From Palsa-661 sp035535015 (GTDB lineage Bacteria > Actinomycetota > Acidimicrobiia > Acidimicrobiales > UBA8190), in contig DATLQU010000035.1 of the NCBI GenBank assembly GCA_035535015.1, forward strand, positions 23,641 to 87,640: a DNA stretch of 64,000 nucleotides. Reading direction: 5' to 3'. The position numbers and the translations under genes are program-made. The notes below the pieces were generated by a model. That model saw only the letters and a program-made list of their open reading frames with translations. It did no database searches and had not been told where the DNA came from. Positions 1 to 8,191 of this stretch are shown here, in pieces. How positions within the stretch are numbered: position 1 is the first letter of the stretch; every line of letters starts with the position of its first letter.

Positions 1-532
1 CCGCCGAGCCGGTGGCGGCAGGACCGGCGTTGGTGCGAAGCCAGTGGGCGGCATTGGAGGCGATAACCGGATCGAAGTGGACGCCGGTCCCGGCCCAACC
101 CATGAAGTGACGATCGTTGCCGTCCCAGTCGGAGAAGCCATAGGACTCCATGTCCGGATGTTCCGACTGCGAGAGGTGCCACTTGCCGATGTACGAGGAA
201 CGGTACCCGGCGGCCCGGAGCAGGGAGCCGACAGTGGGGACCGACGGGTCGAGCTCGGCGTGCTCCGGCATGATCACGTTGTCCGTGACTCCATGGCCCG
301 GGAGGTAGCGACCGGTGATGAGGCTGGCCCGGCTGGGCGAGCAGGGTGAGGAGTGGGTGTAATAGCGGGTGAACTCGAGGCCTTCGGCGATCAGGCGATC
401 GCGCCAGGGCAGACGGACCGAGGGGGGCAGCCAGGCCCGCTGACGTTCCTGGTCGGAGACGACGAGAAGGATGTTCGGACGACGGCTCTCCCTCGGCGTT
501 CCCTGCTCTCGGCCTCTTTCTCCGTCGACCAC
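1..532 (-). CDS. Type I sulfatase family protein, N-terminal part (runs off window)
   Basis: Reading the minus strand from a GTG at 532 gives an open frame to the window edge (177 codons seen). It begins with a short charged stretch, then RPNILLVVSDQ, the first metal-binding strand of the sulfatase/alkaline phosphatase superfamily. The sequence SPCSPSRASLITGRY follows; the Cys of CSPSR is the residue that type I sulfatases convert to formylglycine. GYRSSYIGKWHL further on is also typical. No signal peptide is visible, so a cytoplasmic enzyme is likely, and the substrate cannot be told. A GA-rich Shine-Dalgarno (plus-strand 540-551) precedes the start, and a TACCGT -10-like box lies at 577-582. 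It is divergent from the GNAT gene. The C-terminal half is outside the window. Confidence 0.85.
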   Translation of the reverse strand, partial: MVDGERGREQGTPRESRRPNILLVVSDQERQRAWLPPSVRLPWRDRLIAEGLEFTRYYTHSSPCSPSRASLITGRYLPGHGVTDNVIMPEHAELDPSVPTVGSLLRAAGYRSSYIGKWHLSQSEHPDMESYGFSDWDGNDRHFMGWAGTGVHFDPVIASNAAHWLRTNAGPAATGSA

Positions 533-628
533 GTCGGCGCCCCCTCCTCTCCCGGCGGTGGACGCCGGATCCTTGGACGGTAGCCCGACTGCGGGCCCCG
601 GTCGGCCGGGCTCTACACTGCCGGTTTC

Positions 629-1108
629 GTGACCGGTCCCCGCCCATCCGCCGCTCCGCCAGACGGGATCGAGGTGACCGAGGTGACGTCGGTGACACCC
701 GACATCATCGAGGCCCTGTCCCGGTTGATCCCCCAGCTCTCGTCCTCCGCCCCGGCGCCCACGGCGGCCGAGGTGGCCGAAATCGCCTCGTCTCCGGCCA
801 CCGTGCTGCTGGCGGCGCGCGACGAGGGCGGCGGCATAGTGGGCTCGCTCACGCTGGTGCTTTTCCGGGCCCCGACCGGGCCCCGGGCGTGGATCGAGGA
901 CGTGGTGGTCGACACGTCGATCCGGGGCCAGGGGATCGGCGCCGCTCTCGTCCTCGAAGCCCTCGACCGGGCCACGACGGCCGGAGCCCGGACCGTGGAC
1001 CTCACCTCCCGTCCTTCGCGCCAGGCGGCCAATCGCCTCTACGGGCGGCTCGGCTTCGAACGACGCGCCACCAACGTCTACCGCTGGAGTCGCCCCGACG
1101 ACGCCTGA
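629..1108 (+). CDS. GNAT family N-acetyltransferase
   Basis: 159 aa, the usual size of a single-domain GNAT enzyme transferring an acyl group from acyl-CoA to an amine. The core is clear: WIEDVVVDTSIRGQGIG, with the RGQGIG acetyl-CoA loop at about residues 98-103, then the LTSRPSRQAANRLYGRLGF segment typical of motif B. The acceptor substrate is unknown. Start GTG 629 was chosen because TACACT (614-619) ends 9 nt before it, leaving no room for a Shine-Dalgarno, which fits a leaderless transcript. It lies 54 nt before the amidase on the same strand and is divergent from the sulfatase. Confidence 0.88.
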   Translation: MTGPRPSAAPPDGIEVTEVTSVTPDIIEALSRLIPQLSSSAPAPTAAEVAEIASSPATVLLAARDEGGGIVGSLTLVLFRAPTGPRAWIEDVVVDTSIRGQGIGAALVLEALDRATTAGARTVDLTSRPSRQAANRLYGRLGFERRATNVYRWSRPDDA

Positions 1109-1162
1109 CACGATGGGGTTGTCCGGGTGTCGGTGCCGGCTGCGGTGGGTAGTCTCGATCCG

Positions 1163-2272
1163 GTGAGCACATTCATCACACGGTTCGAGACGTCGGGATC
1201 CGGAGTGCGTCTCGCCGTCAAGGACCTGATCGACATGGAGGGCGTTCCCACGACGGCCGGCTGCCGGGCGGTGGCCGATGCCGCCCTACCGGCGGCGGCC
1301 GATGCCGCCTGCCTGGCCGGTGCCCGGGCGGCCGGCGCCCGGATCGTGGGACGGACGAACCTGCACGAGCTGGCCTTCGGCGTGACCGGGGTGAATCCCT
1401 GGTTCGGCACGCCCGTCAACCCCCTCGACCCCACCCGGGTGCCCGGAGGCTCGTCCAGCGGATCGGCGGTCGCCGTCGCCACCGGCGAAGCCGACGTCGC
1501 CTACGGCAGCGACACCGGGGGTTCGGTGCGGATCCCGTCAGCCTGTTGCGGGACGGCGGGATTGAAGACGACGTGGGGGCGGGTCCCTGTCGAGGGCGTC
1601 TGGCCTCTTTCCCCCAGCTTCGACACCGTCGGTCCCATGGCCCGCGACGTGAGCGGGATCGAGTTGGGCATGGCTCTGCTCGAACCTGGCTTCGCCGCCG
1701 CCGCCCCGTCAGCCTGGCGGGTGGGCCGACTGCGGGTGGAGGCCGACCCCCTGATCGACGCCGCCATCGACCGGGCCCTGGCCGCCACTGGTTGGGAGAT
1801 CGTGGACGTCGAGATGCCCGAGTGGCAGTCGGTGACGACAACGGCCGGGCTCCTGCTGGCGGCCGAGGCATGGAACAGCAACCGGGTGTTGGCCGAGACC
1901 CACCCGGACGGTATCGGCCGGGACGTTCTCGACCGGCTGCACTTCGGCCGCGACTCGTCCGATCAGGTTTCGCTCTCCGCCGCCCGGACGGCCCAGTCCC
2001 TGTGGAGCACTCGGCTCGCCGGGGTGATGTCACGGGTCGACCTGCTGGCGCTTCCGACCCTGACCATCTTTCCCCCCGTGATCGGCGAAGGCCACGACCT
2101 GCTGGTGGCCCGCTGCACCTTGCCGGTGAACCTGGCCGGGCTTCCCGCGCTCTCCCTTCCCGTGCCGAGCGACGGTCCCCTGCCCGCCAGCCTGCAACTG
2201 GTGGCGCCCATGAACGCCGAGGAGACCCTGGTGGCCGCCGGGCTCGTGGTGGAGGCGGCCAACCGCCAGTAG
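1163..2272 (+). CDS. Amidase signature family hydrolase
   Basis: 369 aa from the GTG at 1163. It hydrolyses an amide bond with a Ser-cisSer-Lys triad, all visible: VKD with Lys20, the Gly/Ser loop GGSSSGSA (about 95-102) and the nucleophile in DTGGSVR (Ser121). It is shorter than GatA (about 480 aa) and has no gatB/gatC neighbours, so a small-molecule amidase (allophanate hydrolase or indoleacetamide hydrolase-like) is more likely than the tRNA amidotransferase subunit. An upstream GTG at 1127 is possible, but TAGTCT at 1150-1155 followed by exactly 7 nt points to a leaderless start at 1163. Confidence 0.88.
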   Translation: MSTFITRFETSGSGVRLAVKDLIDMEGVPTTAGCRAVADAALPAAADAACLAGARAAGARIVGRTNLHELAFGVTGVNPWFGTPVNPLDPTRVPGGSSSGSAVAVATGEADVAYGSDTGGSVRIPSACCGTAGLKTTWGRVPVEGVWPLSPSFDTVGPMARDVSGIELGMALLEPGFAAAAPSAWRVGRLRVEADPLIDAAIDRALAATGWEIVDVEMPEWQSVTTTAGLLLAAEAWNSNRVLAETHPDGIGRDVLDRLHFGRDSSDQVSLSAARTAQSLWSTRLAGVMSRVDLLALPTLTIFPPVIGEGHDLLVARCTLPVNLAGLPALSLPVPSDGPLPASLQLVAPMNAEETLVAAGLVVEAANRQ

Positions 2273-2301
2273 GTGTCCGCGCCCGGGATGTCAGTTCCCC
2301 T

Positions 2302-2766
2302 TTAGCGGCTCACGTATCGAAACCGGGCCACGAATCTTGCGGAGGCGGTCCCTGTCTTCACCGGGAGCTTGAGTTCCTCGGCAAACAGATCGGTGAACGC
2401 CCTGACCCGTTCCCCATGACCGCGGGTGAGGCGATCGTGGGCGTTCAGCGCCCCCGCCAGGGCGAGGTTCTTCTCAGCCGCCACCACGGGTTCGTCTTCA
2501 GTCCCGTGGGTCCGAGCCTCCTCGACCCGGCGAGTCAGCTCCCGGGTACTCCCCGCCTTGCGGGCCACCGCCAGGCGTTTGGGCGCACGGTCGGGAAAGA
2601 CCATCGTCATCTTGAGCAACACCGCAAGTGGCAGTGCTCGTCGAGCAATCCGGTCGGTCGCCATGAGGACCACCGTCGGGACACCGAAGACCGTTACCCA
2701 CCAGCCGATCCACCAGAGCGGCACGAGGAGCCGGGGAAGCACATGAGCAGTGATCGGTGTGGCCAC
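2302..2766 (-). pseudogene. Truncated, frameshifted membrane-anchored HD-domain protein
   Basis: The 154-codon frame starts at a GTG with a hydrophobic N-terminus (residues about 8-55, two membrane spans), then a linker and AHDRLTRGHGERVRAFTDLF, which is how HD-GYP/HD phosphohydrolase domains begin. Just after EELKLP the frame turns into non-family sequence (VKTGTASARF) and stops. In the next frame, at about 2345-2362, the same bases read EDRDRLRK, the expected continuation of the HD domain. One base has therefore probably been lost near 2358-2364. The HD metal-binding half (LLHDIGK-like) is missing altogether, with the amidase stop only 29 bp away. I read it as a dead gene that lost its 3' end; expression of the stub cannot be excluded. 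Confidence 0.7.
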
Positions 2767-2799
2767 GATGGACGAATCGTCGGAGAGATGACCCGCCCG

Positions 2800-3174
2800 C
2801 TACAGACTGCCCTCTGGCGGTGGGGATCCGGGGGCCAGCGGGCGGCGATGGACCACCACTTCCGACCGCTCGGGATGATCGGGATCGAGACGAATGTCGT
2901 GGAGGTCGTCGTTGGGGGGGTCGCCGGCCGCTTCCTGGACGATGGCCACCTCGTCGTCGGGCCGTCCGTAGATGGCGTCGCGCAGTCCCAACATGGCCGC
3001 GCCGAGGACGCCGCCCACCGGATGACTGCGCCAGGCGGCCAGTCGGGGCCCGGCGTCGGAGTCGTCGGCCACGTCGGCGTCGGTCTGGTCCAACCAGGCC
3101 AGCCACTGCTCGTCGGTCCAGTCCTCTGGATTCGCCGGTGGCTCCCCGGGCGGTGCCGGTGACGACGGGGGCAT
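2800..3174 (-). CDS. Hypothetical acidic protein (124 aa)
   Basis: No family recognised. The start at ATG 3174 rather than 3183 is favoured because TACCGT (minus strand, 3182-3187) sits exactly 7 nt upstream, the spacing shared by other leaderless genes here. The N-terminus is Pro-rich, followed by WTDEQWLAWLDQTDAD, a mildly hydrophobic Gly/Ala stretch (GGVLGAAMLGL) and an acidic C-terminus ending in a Pro-rich tail. Codon use is strongly GC3-rich, supporting real coding. It stands between larC and the broken HD gene on the same strand and may be co-transcribed with the latter. Confidence 0.7.
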   Translation of the reverse strand: MPPSSPAPPGEPPANPEDWTDEQWLAWLDQTDADVADDSDAGPRLAAWRSHPVGGVLGAAMLGLRDAIYGRPDDEVAIVQEAAGDPPNDDLHDIRLDPDHPERSEVVVHRRPLAPGSPPPEGSL

Positions 3175-3234
3175 GTCACCCACGGTACCGGCCCCTTTCC
3201 CCGGACCACCCTCGGGTGCAGAAACGGCGGAGAC

Positions 3235-4527
3235 TCAAGCCGGAGTGGGTGGGTCCGGATGTTCGTGATCCCGGACGACGCCCCGAGGGCCGGCTCCGTC
3301 GGCCGTGGTGGCGTCGGTACCGGCGTCGACCCGTCGACGCCAGGCCGCCTCAGCCCTGATGACGACCTCACGGAGGGGGAGGCCGGTGCGCGCCGCCACG
3401 CGGGCGGCGTCGGCGTGTTCGACTTTGACCCGGCCCGGACTGACCTTCACCCGAACGGCCACTCCCTGCACTTCGACTTCGTCCATCGCCCTGGTGGCCG
3501 GCCATCGTTCCTGAGAGGTGGCCCGGACACCGAGACTGCCGGTCTCGGCTCGCAGTGTACGGCGAACGGATTCGGTGAGGGCGGGATCCACGAGCGCACT
3601 GACGGTGTGACCGGGGCGGCCTTTCTTCATGATGACGGGGGTGATCCAGGCGTCGAGGGCGCCCACGTCGAGAAGGGCCTGGACGGAATGGGCCAGGGTC
3701 TCACCGGTGGCGTCGTCGAGATTCGCTTCGAGCAGCAGCACCGGCTGTCCGGGCTGGGCCACGGCCAAGGACTGCCCCACCACGACCTGGGTGCAATTGG
3801 GGAGACCGTCGAGTTCGTTGCTCCCGGCGCCGAAACCCGACGAGGCGATCAGCATCGGGGGCAGCGGCCCGAAAGAGGTGGCCACGGCGGCGAGGAGGGC
3901 GGCGCCGGTGGGGGTGGTGAGCTCCACGGAGACATCGCGACCCCAGGTGGGAACTCCCTGGAGGAGCCGGACCACGGCGGGCGAGGGGTTGGGGAGAAAG
4001 CCGTGGGAGGTGCGGACGGTGCCCGTGCCGGTGGCCACGGAGGACGCCGTGACGACGTCCACCCCGAGAACCTCGAGGGCGGCCGCCGTGCCGACGACGT
4101 CGATGATGGTGTCGTGCGAGCCGACCTCGTGGAAATGGACCTGGGCGGGTGATCGCCGGTGGAGTCGACCCTCGACGTCGGCCAGGGCGGCGAAAGTGTC
4201 GAGGGCCCGGCGGGCCACGCGGGGCGGGAGGCGGGCCTCTTCCACCAAACCGACGATGTGGGAGTGGGTGCGGACGATGACGTCGTCGGTGACCTCCACC
4301 ACGGCGCTGGTGGCGGCGATGCCGGCGCGCAGCACGGGCTCGGTGCTGAGATGCCAGCCGGAAAAAGGCAGGCGCTCCAGGAGATTCAGGACCTCGGTGA
4401 AATCAGCTCCGGCGTCGAGGAGGCTGCCGAGGGCCATGTCGCCGGCGATGCCGGCAAAGCAATGGAACCAGGCGATGGTCACCGATGGGCCCGATTCCGG
4501 CGCGGCCGGCCCGTGATGGCCGGTCAC
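3235..4527 (-). CDS. larC: Nickel-pincer cofactor cyclometallase LarC
   Basis: 430 aa, matching single-chain LarC (formerly DUF111). LarC inserts nickel into the dithio-pyridinium mononucleotide in a CTP-dependent step, completing the pincer cofactor of lactate racemase-like enzymes. Family landmarks: WFHCFAGIAGDMALG near the N-terminus, the His-rich AQVHFHEVGSHDTIIDVVG, ATGTGTVRTSHG, ELTTPTGAALLA, GFGAGSNELDGLPN, and EANLDDATGE with KKGRPGHTVS in the C-terminal half. The GTG start overlaps the larB stop by four bases (GTGA at 4524-4527), so the two are translationally coupled. In some lactobacilli larC is split by a programmed frameshift; here it is one frame. No larA racemase is seen nearby. 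Confidence 0.93.
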   Translation of the reverse strand: MTGHHGPAAPESGPSVTIAWFHCFAGIAGDMALGSLLDAGADFTEVLNLLERLPFSGWHLSTEPVLRAGIAATSAVVEVTDDVIVRTHSHIVGLVEEARLPPRVARRALDTFAALADVEGRLHRRSPAQVHFHEVGSHDTIIDVVGTAAALEVLGVDVVTASSVATGTGTVRTSHGFLPNPSPAVVRLLQGVPTWGRDVSVELTTPTGAALLAAVATSFGPLPPMLIASSGFGAGSNELDGLPNCTQVVVGQSLAVAQPGQPVLLLEANLDDATGETLAHSVQALLDVGALDAWITPVIMKKGRPGHTVSALVDPALTESVRRTLRAETGSLGVRATSQERWPATRAMDEVEVQGVAVRVKVSPGRVKVEHADAARVAARTGLPLREVVIRAEAAWRRRVDAGTDATTADGAGPRGVVRDHEHPDPPTPA

Positions 4528-5273
4528 GGCAGGATCCGGGCCACGGCGCAGGCGGCGCCGAATCCGTTGTCGATACCGACAACGGTGAGGCCCGCGGCGC
4601 AGGATGCGTGCATGGCGAGGAGGGCGGTGACCCCTTCGAGGGCGGCGCCGTAGCCGGTGGAGACGGGAACGGCCACCACGGGGGCCCCGGTGATGCCGCC
4701 GACGAGACTGGCCAGCGCTCCCTCCATGCCGGCGACGACGACGACGGCATCGGCCTCGGCCAACTCATCGACCGAGGCCAGCAGACGATGGACCCCCGCC
4801 ACCCCACAGTCGGCCAGGACGGTGGGGTGGAGTCCATAGGCGCGCAGGACGGCGACGCATTCGTCGGCCACCGGAAGGTCGGCGGTGCCCGCGGTGACGA
4901 CCACCACCCGCCCGGGGCGCCGGGGGATGGGCCGCCAGACGACGGTGGTCAGAGTCCCGGTGGCCGTGATCTCGGCGCCGGGGGCCGCCTCGGCGGCGGC
5001 GGCGACCTGTGGCTCGTCGGCCCGGGTGAGCAGAACCGGGCCTCCGGCCGGCTCGGCGAGCAGCTCGGTGACGATGAGGGCGCACTGCTGCGGGGTCTTC
5101 CCCGGCGCATAGACCGCCTCCCCCACCCTCTGGCGCAGGCGGCGGTGGTGGTCGACCCGGGCGAAGCCCAGGTCGGCATAGGGGAGGCGCCGCAGCCGGG
5201 CCACGGCTTCGTCGGGGGTGACGAGGCTGGCACGCACGTCGTCGAGGAGTTGGCGTAAGGCGGGCTCGTCCAT
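4524..5273 (-). CDS. larB: Nickel-pincer cofactor biosynthesis protein LarB
   Basis: 249 aa. LarB carboxylates the pyridinium ring of nicotinic acid adenine dinucleotide and hydrolyses the phosphoanhydride, the first step of nickel-pincer cofactor synthesis. The C-terminal two thirds is a PurE-like domain: GRVVVVTAGTADLPVADE, DCGVAGVHRLL, VVVAGMEGALASLVGG, PVVAVPVSTGYGA. The N-terminal region (RLPYADLGFARVDHHRRLRQ, GEAVYAPGKT) is also family-typical. ATG 5273 was preferred over the upstream codon at 5318 because the latter would run into pheA and GATAGT (5281-5286) sits 7 nt before 5273. It is first gene of larB-larC; the promoter overlaps that of pheA. Confidence 0.92.
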   Translation of the reverse strand: MDEPALRQLLDDVRASLVTPDEAVARLRRLPYADLGFARVDHHRRLRQRVGEAVYAPGKTPQQCALIVTELLAEPAGGPVLLTRADEPQVAAAAEAAPGAEITATGTLTTVVWRPIPRRPGRVVVVTAGTADLPVADECVAVLRAYGLHPTVLADCGVAGVHRLLASVDELAEADAVVVVAGMEGALASLVGGITGAPVVAVPVSTGYGAALEGVTALLAMHASCAAGLTVVGIDNGFGAACAVARILP

Positions 5274-5280
5274 GGTCGCC

Positions 5281-5288
5281 ACTATCCT
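5281..5288. promoter_or_regulatory. Overlapping back-to-back -10 boxes of larB and pheA
   Basis: Only 23 bp separate the start codons of larB (minus, 5273) and pheA (plus, 5297). TATCCT (5283-5288) lies 8 nt before pheA, and GATAGT on the other strand (5281-5286) lies 7 nt before larB. The two hexamers share four base pairs, so polymerase binding for one gene should exclude the other. The sequence is visible; promoter function is inferred from spacing. Confidence 0.5.
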
Positions 5289-5296
5289 GCCCGGAC

Positions 5297-6271
5297 ATGG
5301 AGACGGCTGCGACCTCACCGGGCAGCCCGGGATCGGGGGCGCAAAAGGGCACGATCGCCTTCCTGGGGCCGGCCGGCACCTTCACCGAGGAGGCCCTGTT
5401 CACCCAGGCCGACTACGCCTCGAAGACGGTGCTGCCGGTGGGAGGGCTACCGGAGGTGCTCGAAGCCGTGCATAGCGGATCGGCCGACCTCGCCTTCGTG
5501 CCCATCGAGAATTCCATCGAAGGCACGGTGAACGCCATCGTGGACAGCCTGGTCTTCGACGTCGAGTTGCTGATCCAACGCGAGGTCGTCCTGGACATCC
5601 ACATGCAGTTGATGGCTCCGGCCGGATCGGACCTGGGATCGGTCCGACGGGTGCTGTCCTTTCCGCATGCCAGTGGCCAGTGCCGGCGCTTCCTGGCCGA
5701 GCAGCTTTCTGATGCCGAGGTGGTGCCGACCAACTCCACGGCCGAGGCGGCGCGGATCGTGGGCGAAGAGCGTCGGCTCGACACCGCCGCCCTGGCGCCC
5801 CGGTTGGCGGCGGAACTCTACGGGCTCGAGATCCTGGCGTCGGCGGTGGAGGATCATCCCGACAACCAGACGCGCTTCGTGGCTCTGGCGCCGAGCGGCA
5901 TCCCGGCGCCGACGGGACACGACAAGACGAGCATCGTCTGTTTCCAGCGCGAGGACCGGCCGGGAAGCCTGCATGCCATCCTGAGCGAATTCGCGGCCCG
6001 GAGCATCAACCTGACCAAGCTCGAGTCCCGACCGACGAAGCGGGGACTGGGTGACTACTGCTTTCTGATCGACCTGTCCGGACACCTGGCCCACGAGGTG
6101 GTGGCCGACTGCCTCCGGGTACTGCACGCCGAGATCGCCGCCGTGAAGTTCCTCGGCTCCTACCCGGCGGCGGGCGAGCACGGCCCCGCTGCCCGCGAGC
6201 AGGCGGAAACGGCGTGGCGTGAGGCCGACGACTGGATCCGGTCGTTGCGGAGCCAGATCGCCCCGAGCTGA
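5297..6271 (+). CDS. pheA: Prephenate dehydratase (phenylalanine biosynthesis)
   Basis: 324 aa. It converts prephenate to phenylpyruvate, the phenylalanine branch of aromatic amino acid synthesis. The catalytic domain spans about residues 14-200: IAFLGPAGTFTEEAL, FVPIENSIEGTVN and the DNQTRFVAL segment containing the conserved TRF. A C-terminal ACT domain (about 215-290; REDRPGSLHAIL, LTKLESRPTKRGLGDYCF, with the ESRP motif) binds phenylalanine for feedback control. No chorismate mutase domain is present, so it is the monofunctional actinobacterial type. Start ATG 5297 is preceded by TATCCT 8 nt upstream (leaderless). It is divergent from larB. Confidence 0.95.
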   Translation: METAATSPGSPGSGAQKGTIAFLGPAGTFTEEALFTQADYASKTVLPVGGLPEVLEAVHSGSADLAFVPIENSIEGTVNAIVDSLVFDVELLIQREVVLDIHMQLMAPAGSDLGSVRRVLSFPHASGQCRRFLAEQLSDAEVVPTNSTAEAARIVGEERRLDTAALAPRLAAELYGLEILASAVEDHPDNQTRFVALAPSGIPAPTGHDKTSIVCFQREDRPGSLHAILSEFAARSINLTKLESRPTKRGLGDYCFLIDLSGHLAHEVVADCLRVLHAEIAAVKFLGSYPAAGEHGPAAREQAETAWREADDWIRSLRSQIAPS

Positions 6272-6327
6272 CCGACCCCGGTTGGGACGGCTCCGGGGGT
6301 GGCGGCCGGCACTACCCTGGACGCTTC

Positions 6328-6411
6328 GGAGGGATGGCAGAGCGGACGAATGCGAAGCTCTTGAAAAGCTTTGGCCCACAAGGCCCGGGGGTTCGAATCC
6401 CCCTCCCTCCG
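6328..6411 (+). tRNA. tRNA-Ser (anticodon UGA)
   Basis: Full class II cloverleaf. Acceptor stem GGAGGGA (6328-6334) pairs with TCCCTCC (6404-6410) and is followed by a G discriminator. The anticodon arm is AAGCT-CTTGAAA-AGCTT with anticodon TGA, reading UCA codons. The long variable arm (TGGCC/GGCC type) is characteristic of serine tRNAs. The T arm is GGGGG-TTCGAAT-CCCCC. CCA is not encoded. TACCCT at 6313-6318 could be the -10 box. The accessory stretch to about 13 kb begins directly after it. Confidence 0.95.
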
Positions 6412-6435
6412 CCGTTGTTCTCGCGGCCGGCCATC

Positions 6436-8031
6436 CTACCCGTCAGTGTCGGGGGCCTTCGCCGCGGCCGACACCTGCGAGGGTCTCGGTGTGCCGGTGA
6501 GCGTGGTCTTCGGATGGACCGGAAGGACGACAGGGCCCCGGGGACTCTGATTGAAGTCGAAGTCCTGGGTCAGGTTGCCGAGGATCTTCTCGGATTCGCG
6601 AACATCTGGTCGCGGATCGGGTCGACCGTCGGTGGCGGGATCGAGACGTCGGCCGTTCAGAAAGTCGTCCTCGATGAACTTGTCGTAGGCATCGAAGCTC
6701 AGGGTCTGATGGTCGATATAGCCGTGTTTGGCGTAAGGGCTTATGACAACGCCCGGCACCCGAAGGCCGTAGCCGTTCTCGTCCACGGTGGGCGGCACGA
6801 CGTTGTCGTAGAAGCCGCCCCAGTCGTCCCACGCCAAGAAGATCGCCGTTGATTCCCAGTCCGGACTCTTCATGACCGCGTTGATGAGGCTGGTCACGTA
6901 ACTCTGGCCGTAACTGACGGGGGCAGGGGGATGCTCGCTCACCGCACCGGAGGGCACGACCCAGGACACGGCCGGGAGCGTGCCCTTCTTCGCCGCCGAG
7001 TAGAAACGGTCGACCGACTGGATATTCCCGAGTTGGTGATCAGCCTTCACCGTGTCGAACCAGGGAAGTGGGTTCCAGATCCCAGGCGTGTTGGAGTTCT
7101 GCTGAACCGGTGCGCAGGTCTCTGCCGCCGGGTTCTCGCAGTCCGGTTCGGTGCCGCTCACCACGTAGTAGCCCCAGCTGACGTGAGACTTGTGGAGCAG
7201 GTAGGTCAGATCTGTCCAGGCGTAGATGGGTTGGCCGACCGTCGTCTTCTTGTTTCCATGTTTGGGATTGCCACCACCTGTTTTCGGACCTTCCTCGCCG
7301 CCGTAGTAGGCGGGGCGGTTGGGCGGGCGCTCAGCGGGACGGGTCTGGAGGGCGTTCACGCAGCTCGAGGGGTTGTCGGCCTGGGTGCAGTAGGCGGACC
7401 ACTCCGACACCAGGAAGAGGTGGGACGGCAGGCTCCACGAGGCGTTGGGCTCGAACATGTGGTCCTGGAGAACGAAGTCTTTGGCATAGGTCCAGTAGTT
7501 CGGTATGTCGCTCTGGGTGTGATAGCCCATGACGTCTGGCTGGGACGAGTTCGTGCACGTCGGGTCGGTGGGGATGAGACAGCCTTTGCGACCTGACTCG
7601 GCTTGTCCGATGAACCCGTCCATCTTTCCCCCATTGATGTCAGCCATGGCGTTGGGAGCTGAATGGGGCCCGCCGCCGTTCACGTCGGCATGATCGACAT
7701 AGGGAGCGACACAGGTCCCTGTCGCCGGATCGTTGACGCACACCGAGGGAACGCCTTTGTTCATGGGGATCCCCTCGGCACCCGGGAACGTGCCGAAGTA
7801 AGAGTCGAAGGACCGGTTCTCCTGCTGGATCACGATCACGTGCCGTATCTTGTGGATACCCGCCGGCACGATGTAATGACCTGTCGGCCCACCGATCACC
7901 CTCTCCAGACTCGTGGGGGGCGGTTTTGACGGACGGCTACACGCGGCGAGCATCAAGGGTGCGAAGAGGCAAAGGAGAAGGATAAATCGCCAGGCGAAAC
8001 GGCCACATGTCGATGGTTGCGGTGGCCTCAT
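6436..8031 (-). CDS. Secreted lipoprotein phosphoesterase (phospholipase C / acid phosphatase family)
   Basis: 531 aa with an N-terminal signal ending in the lipobox LMLAACS (Cys31), so probably lipid-anchored outside the membrane. The body matches the PF04185 phosphoesterase family, which includes phosphatidylcholine-hydrolysing phospholipase C: IRHVIVIQQENRSFDSYFGTFPG, MGYHTQSDIPNYW, DHMFEPNASWSLPSH, and later AIFLAWDDWGGFYDNV with RVPGVVISPYA. It cleaves phosphate esters; the substrate is not evident. ATG 8031 is preceded by AAGAGG. It is divergent from a MarR-type regulator whose operator lies between them, which suggests regulation by that protein. GC content is lower than in flanking housekeeping genes, hinting at acquisition. 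Confidence 0.87.
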   Translation of the reverse strand: MRPPQPSTCGRFAWRFILLLCLFAPLMLAACSRPSKPPPTSLERVIGGPTGHYIVPAGIHKIRHVIVIQQENRSFDSYFGTFPGAEGIPMNKGVPSVCVNDPATGTCVAPYVDHADVNGGGPHSAPNAMADINGGKMDGFIGQAESGRKGCLIPTDPTCTNSSQPDVMGYHTQSDIPNYWTYAKDFVLQDHMFEPNASWSLPSHLFLVSEWSAYCTQADNPSSCVNALQTRPAERPPNRPAYYGGEEGPKTGGGNPKHGNKKTTVGQPIYAWTDLTYLLHKSHVSWGYYVVSGTEPDCENPAAETCAPVQQNSNTPGIWNPLPWFDTVKADHQLGNIQSVDRFYSAAKKGTLPAVSWVVPSGAVSEHPPAPVSYGQSYVTSLINAVMKSPDWESTAIFLAWDDWGGFYDNVVPPTVDENGYGLRVPGVVISPYAKHGYIDHQTLSFDAYDKFIEDDFLNGRRLDPATDGRPDPRPDVRESEKILGNLTQDFDFNQSPRGPVVLPVHPKTTLTGTPRPSQVSAAAKAPDTDG

Positions 8032-8150
8032 GCGTCCTCTTTACGGATCGGTCGACCGAAGAATCCGGCGGTGTGATCAATCGGTTCGCCAGCCGGTCGA
8101 GGGGTCAATTGTCTCCGTCGTCCCCTCAGTCTGCGACGTCGTCGGTATAC

Positions 8151-8168
8151 TGTCAACCGTGGTTGTCA
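8151..8168. promoter_or_regulatory. Imperfect palindrome, candidate MarR operator
   Basis: TGTCAACCGTGGTTGTCA has two 8-base arms about a central GT and departs from perfect symmetry at one base pair. It overlaps GTATAC (8145-8150), a possible -10 region, and sits 24 bp before the marR-like start. The size and position are normal for a MarR dimer site controlling its own gene and perhaps the divergent phosphoesterase gene. Function is inferred. Confidence 0.5.
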
Positions 8169-8191
8169 ATCGTTTCAGGAGCCGGTAGAAG

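Noticed and set aside
1546..3162. 538-codon plus-strand frame across the amidase and the following genes
   Set aside because: It is a shifted frame of the amidase followed by antisense of two minus-strand genes; no domain is visible.
6328..6411. Could the class II tRNA be selenocysteine tRNA
   Set aside because: The anticodon is UGA (reads UCA), not UCA, and the acceptor stem is the normal 7 bp. It is a serine tRNA.
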